A DNA stretch of 15,514 nt from an uncultured Verrucomicrobiota bacterium (GTDB lineage Bacteria; Verrucomicrobiota; Verrucomicrobiae; Opitutales; Opitutaceae). Position 1 is the stretch's first letter; every line of letters begins with the position of its first letter. The notes beneath the pieces were generated by a model. That model was not told where the DNA came from and searched no databases. It saw only the letters and a program-made list of their open reading frames with translations. A program made the translations under genes and the position numbers. The stretch is taken from positions 1 through 15,514 of the forward strand of contig CAMLQS010000096.1 in assembly GCA_946482165.1 (NCBI GenBank), read 5' to 3'. This document shows positions 1-8,719 of this stretch, piece by piece.

Positions 1-243
1 GCGCTGATACCATGCCGCGCCGAGATAGGCCGTGGTGCCCGGCAAAGCCATGCGTTCTTTGGGCGTGGTCATATACCAGCGCTCGTTCGCACCCTTCTCG
101 TCTGGATCGAGCTGAAAGGCCCACTCGCCGGCCAGCGATATGACGAGAGCCGGCGGAGCCGACGTCGCCCCGGCGAGAGCGAGCGGCAGGAACAAACCAA
201 GCAAGAACCAGACGACGCTGAGGCGATATCCGTGAACAGACAT
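1..243 (-). CDS. Secreted GH2-like glycoside hydrolase, N-terminal part (runs off the window)
   Basis: Only the first 81 codons are present; the rest lies beyond position 1. The protein opens with a typical Sec signal peptide: a short polar start, a hydrophobic core (residues about 9-24, VVWFLLGLFLPLALA) and a small-residue cleavage zone near A24-G25. The mature start reads LAGEWAFQLDPDEKG, then RWY and LPGTT. This resembles the first strands of the jelly-roll sugar-binding domain that opens GH2 beta-galactosidase and beta-glucuronidase-type enzymes. The catalytic barrel is not in view, so substrate and activity cannot be judged. I chose the ATG at 243. An in-frame ATG at 279 would add 12 residues and sits only 15 bases after the stop of the GH28-like remnant, which fits an old operon. 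No Shine-Dalgarno is visible before either start. It probably works with the adjacent GH28 enzyme in breaking down plant polysaccharide. Confidence 0.62.
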   Translation of the reverse strand, partial: MSVHGYRLSVVWFLLGLFLPLALAGATSAPPALVISLAGEWAFQLDPDEKGANERWYMTTPKERMALPGTTAYLGAAWYQR

Positions 244-294
244 GGGGCTGATGGAGAGGTGGAGCGACCGTGAGAACATGTCGCCGCCAAAGAC

Positions 295-468
295 TCAGCG
301 CGCAACCGGAGCGTTGTTTATGGTAACATTTCGCATACGGAAATTCTCCACCTCGCTCGCATCGATTTCTAGCGCCTCCAACTGGAGCGCGATGCCTTCG
401 AGCGTGATATCGCGAGCCATCCGCCCGGCATAGCCCCGGAGTGCGCCGAAGAAACCCTGGCTCGTCTC
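295..468 (-). pseudogene. C-terminal remnant of a GH28-like beta-helix protein
   Basis: Directly after the stop of the complete GH28 gene, another minus-strand frame is open for about 58 codons and ends with TGA at 297-295. Its product contains the segments FFGALRGYAGR, ARDITLEGIAL and VENFRMRNVTINNAPVAR. The last 38 residues line up with the C-terminus of the neighbouring GH28 protein: RDITLEGIAL against RNVRFENIKL, EALEIDASEVENF against ALVKIDRAEDLVL, and NNAP against GQAP. No convincing start codon covers a whole domain. The only ATG, at 420, would give about 41 residues. The simplest reading is the 3' end of a second GH28-like gene whose 5' part was deleted. A single-base shift at the upstream stop would instead fuse the segment in frame to the complete GH28 gene, so a sequencing error or frameshift cannot be ruled out. 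Confidence 0.45.
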
Positions 469-2041
469 AATAGGTCACGCGTTCGGAACGGGTGATCTCG
501 TAGTTCGGAGCCTGGCCGTCCGTCGTCCGAATCTTGGAAAGAACGAGATCCTCGGCGCGGTCGATCTTCACGAGAGCCCCGGCGGGCAGCTTGATATTCT
601 CAAAGCGCACATTCCGGGTGCGGTGACCTTCCGCCGGGAATCCGTTGACCACGATCACGGGCTTTTTGGGGTCGGCCTTGGCGAGGTCGATGTCGGTGAA
701 ACTGAAATTGCGAAAAAAGGGCTGCACGGGCGCCCCCTCGCCGTCGTTGTTATACGGAAGCTCGGTGTAGATCGTGATCTGCTGCAGGTCGCAGTTGCGC
801 ACGGTAATATTCTCGACGAAGCCGCCGCGCTCCTTGGTGCCCTTGATCTGCATGCCGTGCAGGAGGGCGCCGGCCACGCAGTCCTCGACAAGGACGTCGC
901 GCACGCCGCCCGACATTTCACTGCCGATCGAGATGCCGTGTCCGCGGATGAAATTGCAGTCGAAGACGCGCACCCCGATGGTCGGCCGGTTGACCACGTT
1001 GCCCTCGGGGTTCTTGCCGGACTTGATCGCGATGCAGTCGTCGCCGGTGTCGAAAGTGCAATTGAAGATGTAAGAGTTGTTGGACGAGTCCGGGTCGATG
1101 CCGTCCCCGTTGTGCACGCGGCTGCGGATTTTCAAGCCGTGCAAACTGACGTTTTCGGAATAGATGTAATGCAGGGTCCAGGACGAGGGCTCGTCGATGG
1201 AGAGGCCCGAAATCTCGACGTTTTCCGCGTTCATGAGAAGAATCAGCCGGCCGCGGGCCCGGAGCCCGTCGACGCGATTGGCATATTGGCGGAGCACGGC
1301 GTCGTGGAGTTTTGTGCCGCCGCCGGAGATCGTCCCTTCGCCGCGAATGCTGAGGTTGCGCACGTTGGCGGGGCCGGCGCGGTCGAGACGGCCCGCGTTG
1401 AGCAGGCTGGCGTGGGTCTCCATCTCCCAGCCCTCGAAGCGATTTCGATTAAAGGGCAGATAATCCTTGGGATCGCTGGTGCCCTTGAGCACGCCGCCCT
1501 TGGCGATTTCGAGCGTCATGTCGCTCTTCAGATAAAGCGCGCCGGACAAAAACGTGCCTTCCGGAAGGTGGACAACGCCACCTTTGGGGCAGGTGTCGAT
1601 CGCGGCCTGAAGGGCGCGGGTGTTGAGCGTTTTTCCGTCGCCGACGGCGCCATGGTCGAGCACCGAGACCACAGGCTCGCTGGCGAGCGTGCGCACTTGA
1701 AGGGAATCGCTCGAAAACGCCGGTTTATCCGCGTCGCTTGTCCGCACGGTGAAGCGATACTTGCGCTCCGGCGCGAGGCCGGTGGCGGTGAAATAGGTCT
1801 TGCTGGTGGCGGCAAGCACCACGCCGTCGCGCAGCACCTTGTAATTGAGTCCGGCGCGGCCCTCGGGTTTCTCCCAAACGAGGGTGACCTCATCGGAGCG
1901 CAGTGTCCGGGGCGCGGCGATCAGACGGAAGTCGGCCAAGCCGGATGCGCCAGACGACGGAGCGCTTGAGCAGCCGCCCAGCCAAAAGGCGCAGAAGCCA
2001 AACGCGAATGTAAGCCAACACGACGAGACATGAAATTTCAT
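467..2041 (-). CDS. GH28 (polygalacturonase-type) lipoprotein with N-terminal fibronectin III domain
   Basis: This 524-residue protein is predicted to hydrolyse pectin-type galacturonides or related glycans at the cell surface. Residues 1-24 form a lipoprotein signal with lipobox LGGC and acylation site C24. Residues about 36-118 look like a fibronectin type III domain. From about 125 to the end runs a right-handed parallel beta-helix with GH28 signatures: NGDGID (311-316), DTGDDC with the catalytic Asp pair D334/D335, GHGISIGS (367-374), and MQIKG (397-401). The last aligns with the family's RIK substrate-binding motif but has Gln where Arg is usual, so specificity may differ from true polygalacturonases. 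Length fits bacterial exo-acting GH28 enzymes with an extra N-terminal module. The start codon lies inside a perfect 14-base palindrome and has no Shine-Dalgarno. The divergent AraC gene is the likely regulator. Confidence 0.9.
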   Translation of the reverse strand: MKFHVSSCWLTFAFGFCAFWLGGCSSAPSSGASGLADFRLIAAPRTLRSDEVTLVWEKPEGRAGLNYKVLRDGVVLAATSKTYFTATGLAPERKYRFTVRTSDADKPAFSSDSLQVRTLASEPVVSVLDHGAVGDGKTLNTRALQAAIDTCPKGGVVHLPEGTFLSGALYLKSDMTLEIAKGGVLKGTSDPKDYLPFNRNRFEGWEMETHASLLNAGRLDRAGPANVRNLSIRGEGTISGGGTKLHDAVLRQYANRVDGLRARGRLILLMNAENVEISGLSIDEPSSWTLHYIYSENVSLHGLKIRSRVHNGDGIDPDSSNNSYIFNCTFDTGDDCIAIKSGKNPEGNVVNRPTIGVRVFDCNFIRGHGISIGSEMSGGVRDVLVEDCVAGALLHGMQIKGTKERGGFVENITVRNCDLQQITIYTELPYNNDGEGAPVQPFFRNFSFTDIDLAKADPKKPVIVVNGFPAEGHRTRNVRFENIKLPAGALVKIDRAEDLVLSKIRTTDGQAPNYEITRSERVTY

Positions 2042-2042
2042 G
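2029..2042. promoter_or_regulatory. Perfect 14-base palindrome spanning the GH28 start codon
   Basis: The sequence catgaaatttcatg reads the same on both strands and contains the GH28 ATG (2041-2039, minus strand) plus a second, out-of-frame ATG. It is AT-rich in GC-rich surroundings. It could be an operator or a structure that affects initiation, but it also encodes the first residues MKFH, so chance is possible. Confidence 0.25.
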
Positions 2043-2194
2043 GGCGGGAAAAAAGGACGGGCACGCGGAGGACGGCGAATGAAGGATGGGAACGAACAGA
2101 CGCCGAGGGCCGCGTCAGGGGAGCGATAACATAGCCCCGCCCTTCATTTTTGGACATTGCCGAAGCGCGCACAGATTTGACAAAAACGCGCATT

Positions 2195-2992
2195 ATGCGT
2201 CCAGCGACCAACCTCGCCTACATCGGACACGGAACGCGCACCTATGGCCTCCGCCCTATCTTGGGCCGGCCCCGCGGCTTTTGGGAACTTCAGTGGGTCC
2301 TCAAAGGAACCGCCCGGCCGGACAATCTTGAGCATAGCGAGTCGCGAACAGCCGGGCCGCGGCTTTATGTTTCGCATCCGGATTCCCCGCATGGCTGGAC
2401 GGATGAGGGCGGGCGTTCCTCGGAGGTGTTCGTCCTGCATTTCAGCGTCGTCCCGGAGGAGCTCGCCGCGGCGGTGAATCCGGCAAAAACGCTCATCCTC
2501 GGGCTCGGCGAGTCCGAGGCGCGGCAACACCGGGCGCGCCTTGACGAGATCCGGAACGCCCATGAGGAAAGCGATCCGCGGCTCGCCCTGAAACTTGATC
2601 GAGTCCTCATCGAAGTCGCCCTGCTGGTGCTCGGACGCACGGCTCCGGAGGCGGCCCCGGGCAGGGACCTCGGACGAGTGGAACGCGCTTTGCACTGGTT
2701 CGAGGAAAACGTCGGCGAGAATCCTTCGACCGAGGACGTGGCCCGTGCGGTGGGCGTCTCGCCGGCGCATCTGCGCCGGCTTTTTTCATCGGCGGGTAAG
2801 GATGCGCCCAAAGCCGAATGCATGCGGCTCCGAATCGCCGTGGCGCGACGATGCCTGGGCGAAGGCTGGAAACTCGAACGGATCGCGAACTACCTCGGCT
2901 ACAGCGAGGCGAGCGCGTTGTCGCGGGCGTTCTCCGCGTCGTGCGGGGCGTCGCCGCGCGAATGGCTGAAGCGCACGGGTGGCGCCCGATGA
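2195..2992 (+). CDS. AraC-family transcriptional regulator
   Basis: This 265-residue protein has the standard AraC layout. The N-terminal part (about 1-100) is a cupin-like sensing region, with FWELQWVLKG at 29-38 and a His/Pro-rich strand LYVSHPDSPHGW at 57-68. The C-terminal part (about 165-260) holds two helix-turn-helix units: STEDVARAVGVSPAHLRRLF (178-197), then LERIANYLGYSEASALSRAF (227-246) leading into CGASPREWLK. The region between GY and the following P is the family's diagnostic C-terminal signature. I chose the ATG at 2195. A TTG at 2150 would add 15 residues without family-like sequence. It is transcribed away from the GH28 gene across about 150 bases, the usual arrangement for a local activator of a polysaccharide-use gene. 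The inducer is unknown but is plausibly a pectin-derived sugar. Confidence 0.9.
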   Translation: MRPATNLAYIGHGTRTYGLRPILGRPRGFWELQWVLKGTARPDNLEHSESRTAGPRLYVSHPDSPHGWTDEGGRSSEVFVLHFSVVPEELAAAVNPAKTLILGLGESEARQHRARLDEIRNAHEESDPRLALKLDRVLIEVALLVLGRTAPEAAPGRDLGRVERALHWFEENVGENPSTEDVARAVGVSPAHLRRLFSSAGKDAPKAECMRLRIAVARRCLGEGWKLERIANYLGYSEASALSRAFSASCGASPREWLKRTGGAR

Positions 2993-3114
2993 GGACAACG
3001 CCCGCCCCCGGCGATCCAGCCCGGAGATTCGACGTATCCATACTTCAACCACGGGTATCGCGGGGAAGCACGGATGAACCCGGGGCAAGGCTCGAAGACC
3101 GCCGCCGCCCGGTA

Positions 3115-4827
3115 TCAGGTCAGGTCGGGCGGCACCGTGGCGATGGCCTCTTCCAACGTGGTCAGGCCTTCCTTCACCTTGAGCATGCTGTCCTGGTGAA
3201 GGGTCTTCATGCCGCCCCGCATCGCGATGCGTTTCAACTCGGCCGACTCGAGACCCTTGTTGATGCCTTCGATCAACTCCGAGTTGGTCACCATCAGCTC
3301 ATGGATACCCACACGGCCTTTGTAGCCCGTGCCGCTGCATTTGGGGCATCCTTTGGAACTCGCCTTGAAGATCGGACCCGACCAGCCGATCGCGCTTTCC
3401 AAAAGCGCTTTTTCCCGGCCGACCGGCTCGTGCGCGACCTTGCAGGTTTTGCAGACGCGGCGCATGAGGCGCTGGGCGCAGACGCATAAAAGCGACGAAC
3501 TGATCATGAACGGCTCGATGTCCATGTCGGTGAGACGGGCGATGGTGCTCGGGGCGTCGTTGGTGTGCAGCGTGGAGATCAGCAAGTGACCGGTGAGCGC
3601 CGCCTCGACGGCGATGTTGGCGGTCTCCTGGTCGCGGATTTCGCCCACGAGAATGATGTCGGGATCTTGACGGAGATAGGCGCGAAGGGCGCTCGCGAAC
3701 GTGAGCCCGATCTGCCGGTGCATCTGCATTTGATTGATGCCGGGCAGCGTGTATTCGATCGGGTCCTCCGCGGTGCGGATGACGATGTCGGGGGCGTTGA
3801 TCTCGCCGAGCGCGGAGTAGAGCGTCATCGACTTGCCGGAGCCCGTCGGCCCGCAGTGGAGGATCATGCCGTAGGGCTGGCGGATGCACTCGCGGTATCT
3901 GGCCAGGTTCTCCTCGGAGAAGCCGAGGGCGGTGAGCGGCAGCGTCGACTTCTGCTTGTCGAGGATACGCATGACGATGCCTTCGCCGTAATTGAGCGGC
4001 GCGGTGGAGACGCGCAGGTCGACGTCGATGCCCTTTTTCGTGAATTGCTTGAAGACGATGCGTCCGTCCTGCGGGAGGCGCCGCTCGGCGATGTCGAGGT
4101 TGCACATGATCTTGAGGCGCGCGGTGAGGGCCGGGCCGACCTTGTGCGGGAGACGAAGCTTTTCCTGGCAGACGCCGTCGATGCGGTAGCGCACCACGAT
4201 TTCTTTTTCCCAAGGTTCGACGTGGATGTCGGAGGTGCCGGAGTAATAGGCGTCCTCGATGATGCGGTTCGCCAGCTGGACGATGGGGGCGGAGTCTTCC
4301 GTGACATCGGCCTCGGCGCTTTCGCCGCCGTCCTCGATCCCGTATTCGGCGCCGATGGCGCCCACGACGTCGTCAAAGCCCGCGGGGCGAGTCTGCTCCT
4401 TGGCAAATTTGTCCTGAATCTCTTTGTCGCGCGCAAGGAGGCGCACGACGCGCTTGCCCGTGAGCTCGGCCACCTTCTGCGGGATCGCGAGATCGAAGGG
4501 ATTGGCCACCGCCAGCAGCAGGGTCTCGCCGGCGTAGCCGATGGGAAGACAGAGATTCTCCTGGCAGAACTCCTGGGGAACGCGCTCGTAGGTCGAGCCC
4601 GACACGCGGAACTTGGCCGCAAAAAACGGCGCCAGGTGGTAGGCGCGAGCCTTGGCGACGAAGAGCTGCGTTGACGTGATCGCGTGCTGGTCGCGCAGGA
4701 GCTTGTCCAAGTCCTCGCCCGAAATCTCCTCCGGTCGCGAAGCGAGCGTAGCCACCTGGTCGGAGGACAGGCGCCCTTGTTTTTCGAGCTGCTGGACGAT
4801 CTGGAGCTGTAATTTGCCGAGCGGCAT
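3115..4827 (-). CDS. pilB: Type IV pilus assembly / type II secretion ATPase (PilB/GspE family)
   Basis: This 570-residue cytoplasmic hexameric ATPase would power pilus extension or pseudopilus assembly. An N-terminal GspE/MshEN-like region spans about 1-140, with [19 protein letters not shown] near 94-112. The ATPase core carries Walker A GPTGSGKS (326-333), the Asp box TAEDPIEY (352-359), Walker [11 protein letters not shown] (390-399), and the His box [14 protein letters not shown] (411-424). The tetracysteine zinc site is C459/C462 and C494/C497, typical of PilB/GspE and absent from PilT-type retraction motors. I chose the ATG at 4827; the frame is open further upstream but would overlap the preceding gene. 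It lies 29 bases after the MshEN-like gene. PilB is favoured over GspE because Verrucomicrobiota commonly carry type IV pilus systems, but no pilin, PilC or PilQ gene is in the window, so the symbol is provisional. Confidence 0.88.
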   Translation of the reverse strand: MPLGKLQLQIVQQLEKQGRLSSDQVATLASRPEEISGEDLDKLLRDQHAITSTQLFVAKARAYHLAPFFAAKFRVSGSTYERVPQEFCQENLCLPIGYAGETLLLAVANPFDLAIPQKVAELTGKRVVRLLARDKEIQDKFAKEQTRPAGFDDVVGAIGAEYGIEDGGESAEADVTEDSAPIVQLANRIIEDAYYSGTSDIHVEPWEKEIVVRYRIDGVCQEKLRLPHKVGPALTARLKIMCNLDIAERRLPQDGRIVFKQFTKKGIDVDLRVSTAPLNYGEGIVMRILDKQKSTLPLTALGFSEENLARYRECIRQPYGMILHCGPTGSGKSMTLYSALGEINAPDIVIRTAEDPIEYTLPGINQMQMHRQIGLTFASALRAYLRQDPDIILVGEIRDQETANIAVEAALTGHLLISTLHTNDAPSTIARLTDMDIEPFMISSSLLCVCAQRLMRRVCKTCKVAHEPVGREKALLESAIGWSGPIFKASSKGCPKCSGTGYKGRVGIHELMVTNSELIEGINKGLESAELKRIAMRGGMKTLHQDSMLKVKEGLTTLEEAIATVPPDLT

Positions 4828-4856
4828 GGCCGTGGTGGGATTAGGTTGGGCTCTGC

Positions 4857-5384
4857 TCAGGGTTTGGCCGTGGCGAGGCGTTCGAGCGTGTCGGCGATCA
4901 CCTCCAAGGTCGTGCCATACCAAATCACCTGCCCGCCGAGTTGTTTCTCCCAAAACGTGCGGACCGCGGGACTCAGGTAATAGGCGGAGGCCACGAGCGT
5001 GAAATCCTCGTCCCGGTCGAAGGGCAAGGTCCACGTCGCCCAGCAGGCGGCGTGGTTGAGCTTCGCGCGCACATCGTCCGCGCCTTCGTAAACGTGCAGG
5101 TCGACCAGCCCGATGCCATGCTCGTCCACGCAATACTGCAGGACGTCCTCTTCCTTCACGACCTTGAGATCGTAGGCCAAGACGCCGAGGAGGGTGCATT
5201 GGCGAGGCGTGCCTCCGGCGATCAGCTCAAGCAGTTTTTCGTTGGCGCTTTCGAGCTGATCCACGGTGACGAGATTCGCCTCGACGAGATTGGCGCCGAG
5301 GAGGCGGTTCGCACGCATCAGCAACGAACGCACTTCCGCCGGCGTCGGCGACGTGGGAGCGGCGGGAGGGGTGGTTTCGGCCAT
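4857..5384 (-). CDS. Stand-alone MshEN-like (GspE N-terminal-like) domain protein
   Basis: This 175-residue soluble protein has a Pro/Thr-rich first 15 residues, then two helical repeats shaped like the N-terminal domain of type II secretion and type IV pilus ATPases. The first is [20 protein letters not shown] (28-47). The second is [20 protein letters not shown] (65-84), followed by a [12 protein letters not shown] strand (90-101) and a final [14 protein letters not shown] segment (120-133). In MshEN domains that bind cyclic di-GMP, the motif starts RLG and ends in Gln. Here Arg is Leu in both repeats, so binding is probably lost, although no structure was consulted. It lies 49 bases after obgE and 29 bases before the PilB-like gene, suggesting a partner or adaptor of that ATPase. 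The ATG at 5384 was chosen over an upstream TTG at 5414. I recognise the fold pattern but not a named family. Confidence 0.6.
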   Translation of the reverse strand: MAETTPPAAPTSPTPAEVRSLLMRANRLLGANLVEANLVTVDQLESANEKLLELIAGGTPRQCTLLGVLAYDLKVVKEEDVLQYCVDEHGIGLVDLHVYEGADDVRAKLNHAACWATWTLPFDRDEDFTLVASAYYLSPAVRTFWEKQLGGQVIWYGTTLEVIADTLERLATAKP

Positions 5385-5433
5385 GATAGAGAGAGGGCTG
5401 ACTAAGTGAACCAAACGCGCGCCGACCGGCTAC

Positions 5434-6522
<1,089 letters not shown>

Positions 6523-6675
6523 CTAAAACGCGAACGGACTTTCACGCGAATAGGGGAATCTCCGCGCTCCGGGAACGCCTCGCGCGCCGACCGGCAGGGC
6601 GTTTCCCGTCGGGCGCCGGCCCCGTTGACAGCGCCCCGGCCGCCACCCAGCCTCCGCCGTTTCTCCCAGCCTTTC

Positions 6676-7656
6676 ATGGAAGCCACGATTTATACGCTCG
6701 AGTTCGAGAAACCTTTGCGCGACTTGAGCGCCCAGCTTGAGCAACTGCGCAAGCAATCCCTCGAGAACAACTTGGACCTCGGCAAGGAGATCGCCGCGAT
6801 CGAGAAGAAGATCGCCGCCACCCAGCGCGAAATCTACTCGAGCCTCACGCCTTGGCAGCGCGTGCAGATCGCCCGCCACCCGAAACGTCCCTACGCTCTC
6901 GATTACGTCGCCTTGATGTGCACCGGTTTCCAGGAGCTGCACGGCGACCGCCAGTTCGGCGATGATCGCGCCCTGATCGGCGGCACGGCGTTTTTCGACG
7001 GCCAGCCCGTCATGATCATCGCGCAACAAAAAGGCCGTGACACAAAGGAGAAGATCGCCCGCAACTTCGGCATGCCGCAGCCCGAAGGCTACCGCAAGGC
7101 GCTCCGCCTGATGAAGCTGGCTGAAAAATTCAGCATCCCCGTCCTCACCTTTATCGACACGCCCGGCGCCTACCCCGGCCTCGGTTCCGAGGAACGCCAC
7201 GTTTCCGAGGCGATCGCCGTCAATCTTCGCGAAATGGCCCTCCTCGCCGTGCCGACCATCTCCGTCGTCGTCGGCGAAGGCGGCTCCGGCGGTGCGCTCG
7301 GCATCGGAGTCACCGATCGCGTGCTTATCTTCGACAACAGCTACTACTCCGTCATCTCCCCCGAAGGCTGCGCCGCCATCCTCTGGAAAGACCCCGCCGC
7401 CGCGCCGAAGGCCGCGGAAGCCTTGAAGCTCAACGCCGACGTGCTCGAAAAACTCGGGGTCGTCGACGAGGTCATCCCCGAGCCCTTCGGCGGAGCCCAC
7501 AACGACGCCGCACACGCCGCCGCGACGTTGAAATATTCGATTCAGAAGCACCTGAACGACCTCCGCGCCCTCAGCACCACCAAGCTCCTCGACGCGCGCT
7601 ACGAGCGTTATCGTCACCTCGGCGTCTATCAAGAGGCCGGAGTCGCCCACAACTGA
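6676..7656 (+). CDS. accA: Acetyl-CoA carboxylase carboxyltransferase, alpha subunit
   Basis: This 326-residue protein is the alpha half of the alpha2-beta2 carboxyltransferase that moves the carboxyl group from biotin carrier protein to acetyl-CoA, giving malonyl-CoA, the first committed step of fatty acid synthesis. An N-terminal helical segment (about 8-58) leads into LARHP-like IARHPKRPYALDYV (65-78). The crotonase-fold core has QQKGRDTKEKIARNFGMP (117-134), TFIDTPGAYPGLGSEER (158-174), GEGGSGGALGIG (200-211), YYSVISPEGCAAILWK (223-238) and EPFGGAH (269-275). Length matches the usual 315-325 residues. I chose the ATG at 6676 because upstream in-frame sequence is antisense to obgE and lacks family features. 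The leader before the ATG is pyrimidine-rich with no Shine-Dalgarno. accD is not in the window; separate alpha and beta genes are common. Confidence 0.98.
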   Translation: MEATIYTLEFEKPLRDLSAQLEQLRKQSLENNLDLGKEIAAIEKKIAATQREIYSSLTPWQRVQIARHPKRPYALDYVALMCTGFQELHGDRQFGDDRALIGGTAFFDGQPVMIIAQQKGRDTKEKIARNFGMPQPEGYRKALRLMKLAEKFSIPVLTFIDTPGAYPGLGSEERHVSEAIAVNLREMALLAVPTISVVVGEGGSGGALGIGVTDRVLIFDNSYYSVISPEGCAAILWKDPAAAPKAAEALKLNADVLEKLGVVDEVIPEPFGGAHNDAAHAAATLKYSIQKHLNDLRALSTTKLLDARYERYRHLGVYQEAGVAHN

Positions 7657-7669
7657 TCCTTTTCCCCGG

Positions 7670-7700
7670 ACGCCGCCATTCCCTTGGCGGCGTTTTTGTT
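7670..7700 (+). terminator. Rho-independent terminator after accA
   Basis: A perfect 9-base-pair stem (acgccgcca / tggcggcgt) with a 6-base loop is followed by a run of five T's. It begins 14 bases after the accA stop codon and separates accA from radC. Confidence 0.88.
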
Positions 7701-7756
7701 TCTCGCACCTTCCTGCACTCCTCGTGCCCGCTCCTGTTCCCGTCCGGCTGAAGCCC

Positions 7757-8500
7757 ATGAGCGAAAACCTCTCGCCCGGCGCGGATTCCACGCTCCTCGC
7801 GCCCAACCGTCTCCGCGCCCTCGCCGAGGGCGAACGCCCCCAGGAACGCGCGCTCGCCCACGGCGTCGGCACGCTGACGGACGCCGAGTTGCTCGCGCTG
7901 CTTCTGCGCAGCGGCACGCGCGGACACGATGTCATGAGCCTCGCCTCGCGACTCGTCACCGAGGCCGGCTCCCTTCACGCGCTCACCCGGTGGAGGGAAG
8001 CGGATTTTCGCCGCCTGAAAGGCATCGGCCGGGTCAAATCGCTGCAACTCTGCACCGTGATGGAGGTCGCTCGCCGCGTCCTCGGCGCCGAGCGGCAGTT
8101 GCCCCCCGAACTCAATACGCCCGACGACATCTACGCCTACCTTCGTCCGCGCACGCTCGGCCTCGAGGTCGAAAAGTGTTGGGTGATCTCGCTCAACACC
8201 CGCAATCGCGTGCTACGCTGCGCCGAGCTCACCTCGGGCACGAGCCGCCAGACGCTGGTGAGGCCCGCCGAGGTTCTGCGCGAAGCCGTGCGAGAGGGGG
8301 CCAGCGCGCTCGTCCTTGCGCACAACCATCCCAGCGGCGATCCCCAGCCGAGCTCCGCCGACGTCGCCGTCACCCGCCAGCTCCGCAGCGCCACGGAAAT
8401 CGTCGACCTGCGCCTCCTCGACCACCTCGTGCTGGGCGATCCCGCGGTCGACCCCCTCGGGGTCGGGTATTATAGTTTCCGGCGCGGAGGCTTGTTGTGA
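7757..8500 (+). CDS. radC: RadC-family JAMM/MPN domain protein
   Basis: This 247-residue protein has an N-terminal helical UPF0758 region (SRERPRERL-like EGERPQERALAHG at 24-36, LTDAELLALLLRSGTRG at 40-56), a helix-hairpin-helix-like RLKGIGRVKSLQL (86-98), and a C-terminal MPN domain. The JAMM metal motif is intact: H189-N-H191, S199 and D202 within LAHNHPSGDPQPSSAD. The final LLDHLVLGD (220-228) is the typical family ending. The old name reflects a presumed role in DNA repair, later disputed in E. coli; the biochemical activity remains uncertain, although the motif predicts a metalloprotease-type fold. I chose the ATG at 7757; a frame-open GTG at 7724 would add 11 non-family residues. It follows the accA terminator and so probably has its own promoter. 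Confidence 0.95.
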   Translation: MSENLSPGADSTLLAPNRLRALAEGERPQERALAHGVGTLTDAELLALLLRSGTRGHDVMSLASRLVTEAGSLHALTRWREADFRRLKGIGRVKSLQLCTVMEVARRVLGAERQLPPELNTPDDIYAYLRPRTLGLEVEKCWVISLNTRNRVLRCAELTSGTSRQTLVRPAEVLREAVREGASALVLAHNHPSGDPQPSSADVAVTRQLRSATEIVDLRLLDHLVLGDPAVDPLGVGYYSFRRGGLL

Positions 8501-8595
8501 AACAACCCGGCGCGGCTCGGCACCACCGCAAAAAATCCCGCGAAAAACTCCTTGAACTCCCCGCGCCCGCTCGCGAAGTTCCGCGTCCCCGTTTT

Positions 8596-8682
8596 GGTGC
8601 GATATCCAAGTGGCCAAAGGACGTTGACTGTAAATCAATTCTGCCTCGCAGTTCGCTGGTTCGACTCCAGCTCGCACCACCA
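8596..8682 (+). tRNA. tRNA-Tyr (anticodon GTA)
   Basis: All arms can be drawn by eye. The acceptor stem is ggtgcga (8596-8602) with tcgcacc (8672-8678), then discriminator A and an encoded CCA at 8680-8682. The anticodon stem is gttga/tcaat with loop ctgtaaa, anticodon GTA at 8630-8632. A class II long variable arm has ctgc/gcag pairing. The T arm is gctgg-ttcgact-ccagc. The long variable arm and the GTA anticodon identify tRNA-Tyr. Confidence 0.97.
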
Positions 8683-8685
8683 CTT

Positions 8686-8719
8686 AAAACCCCGGCCGCC
8701 ACGCCGGGGTTTTTCTTTT
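8686..8719 (+). terminator. Rho-independent terminator after tRNA-Tyr
   Basis: An 11-base-pair stem (aaaaccccggc / gccggggtttt) with a 6-base loop (cgccac) is followed by a T-rich tail. It starts 3 bases after the tRNA CCA end. The A run on its left side means it could also act weakly on the other strand. Confidence 0.9.

Noticed and set aside
623..1969. A 448-codon open frame antisense to the GH28 gene
   Set aside because: It mirrors the GH28 codons, its product has no recognisable domain, and the sense strand carries clear GH28 motifs. Long antisense frames are expected in GC-rich DNA.
2178..2196. TTGACA with CATTAT as a promoter for the AraC gene
   Set aside because: Spacing between the two boxes is only about 7 bases and the second overlaps the start codon.
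3104..3133. Inverted repeat gccgccc/gggcggc at the 3' end of the pilus ATPase gene as a terminator
   Set aside because: The loop is 16 bases, the repeat overlaps coding sequence, and no T run follows on either strand.
6625..6653. TTGACA upstream of accA as a promoter -35 box
   Set aside because: No TATAAT-like hexamer lies 16-18 bases downstream; the following sequence is almost all G and C.
6523..7959. A 478-codon minus-strand frame across accA and the start of radC
   Set aside because: It is antisense to two well-supported genes and crosses the accA terminator; the product is Gly/Val/Asp-rich noise typical of shadow frames.
8552..8580. TTGAAC with a downstream hexamer as the tRNA-Tyr promoter
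   Set aside because: At 17-base spacing the -10 position reads gaagtt, a poor match. The tRNA may be read from radC or from a promoter I cannot see.
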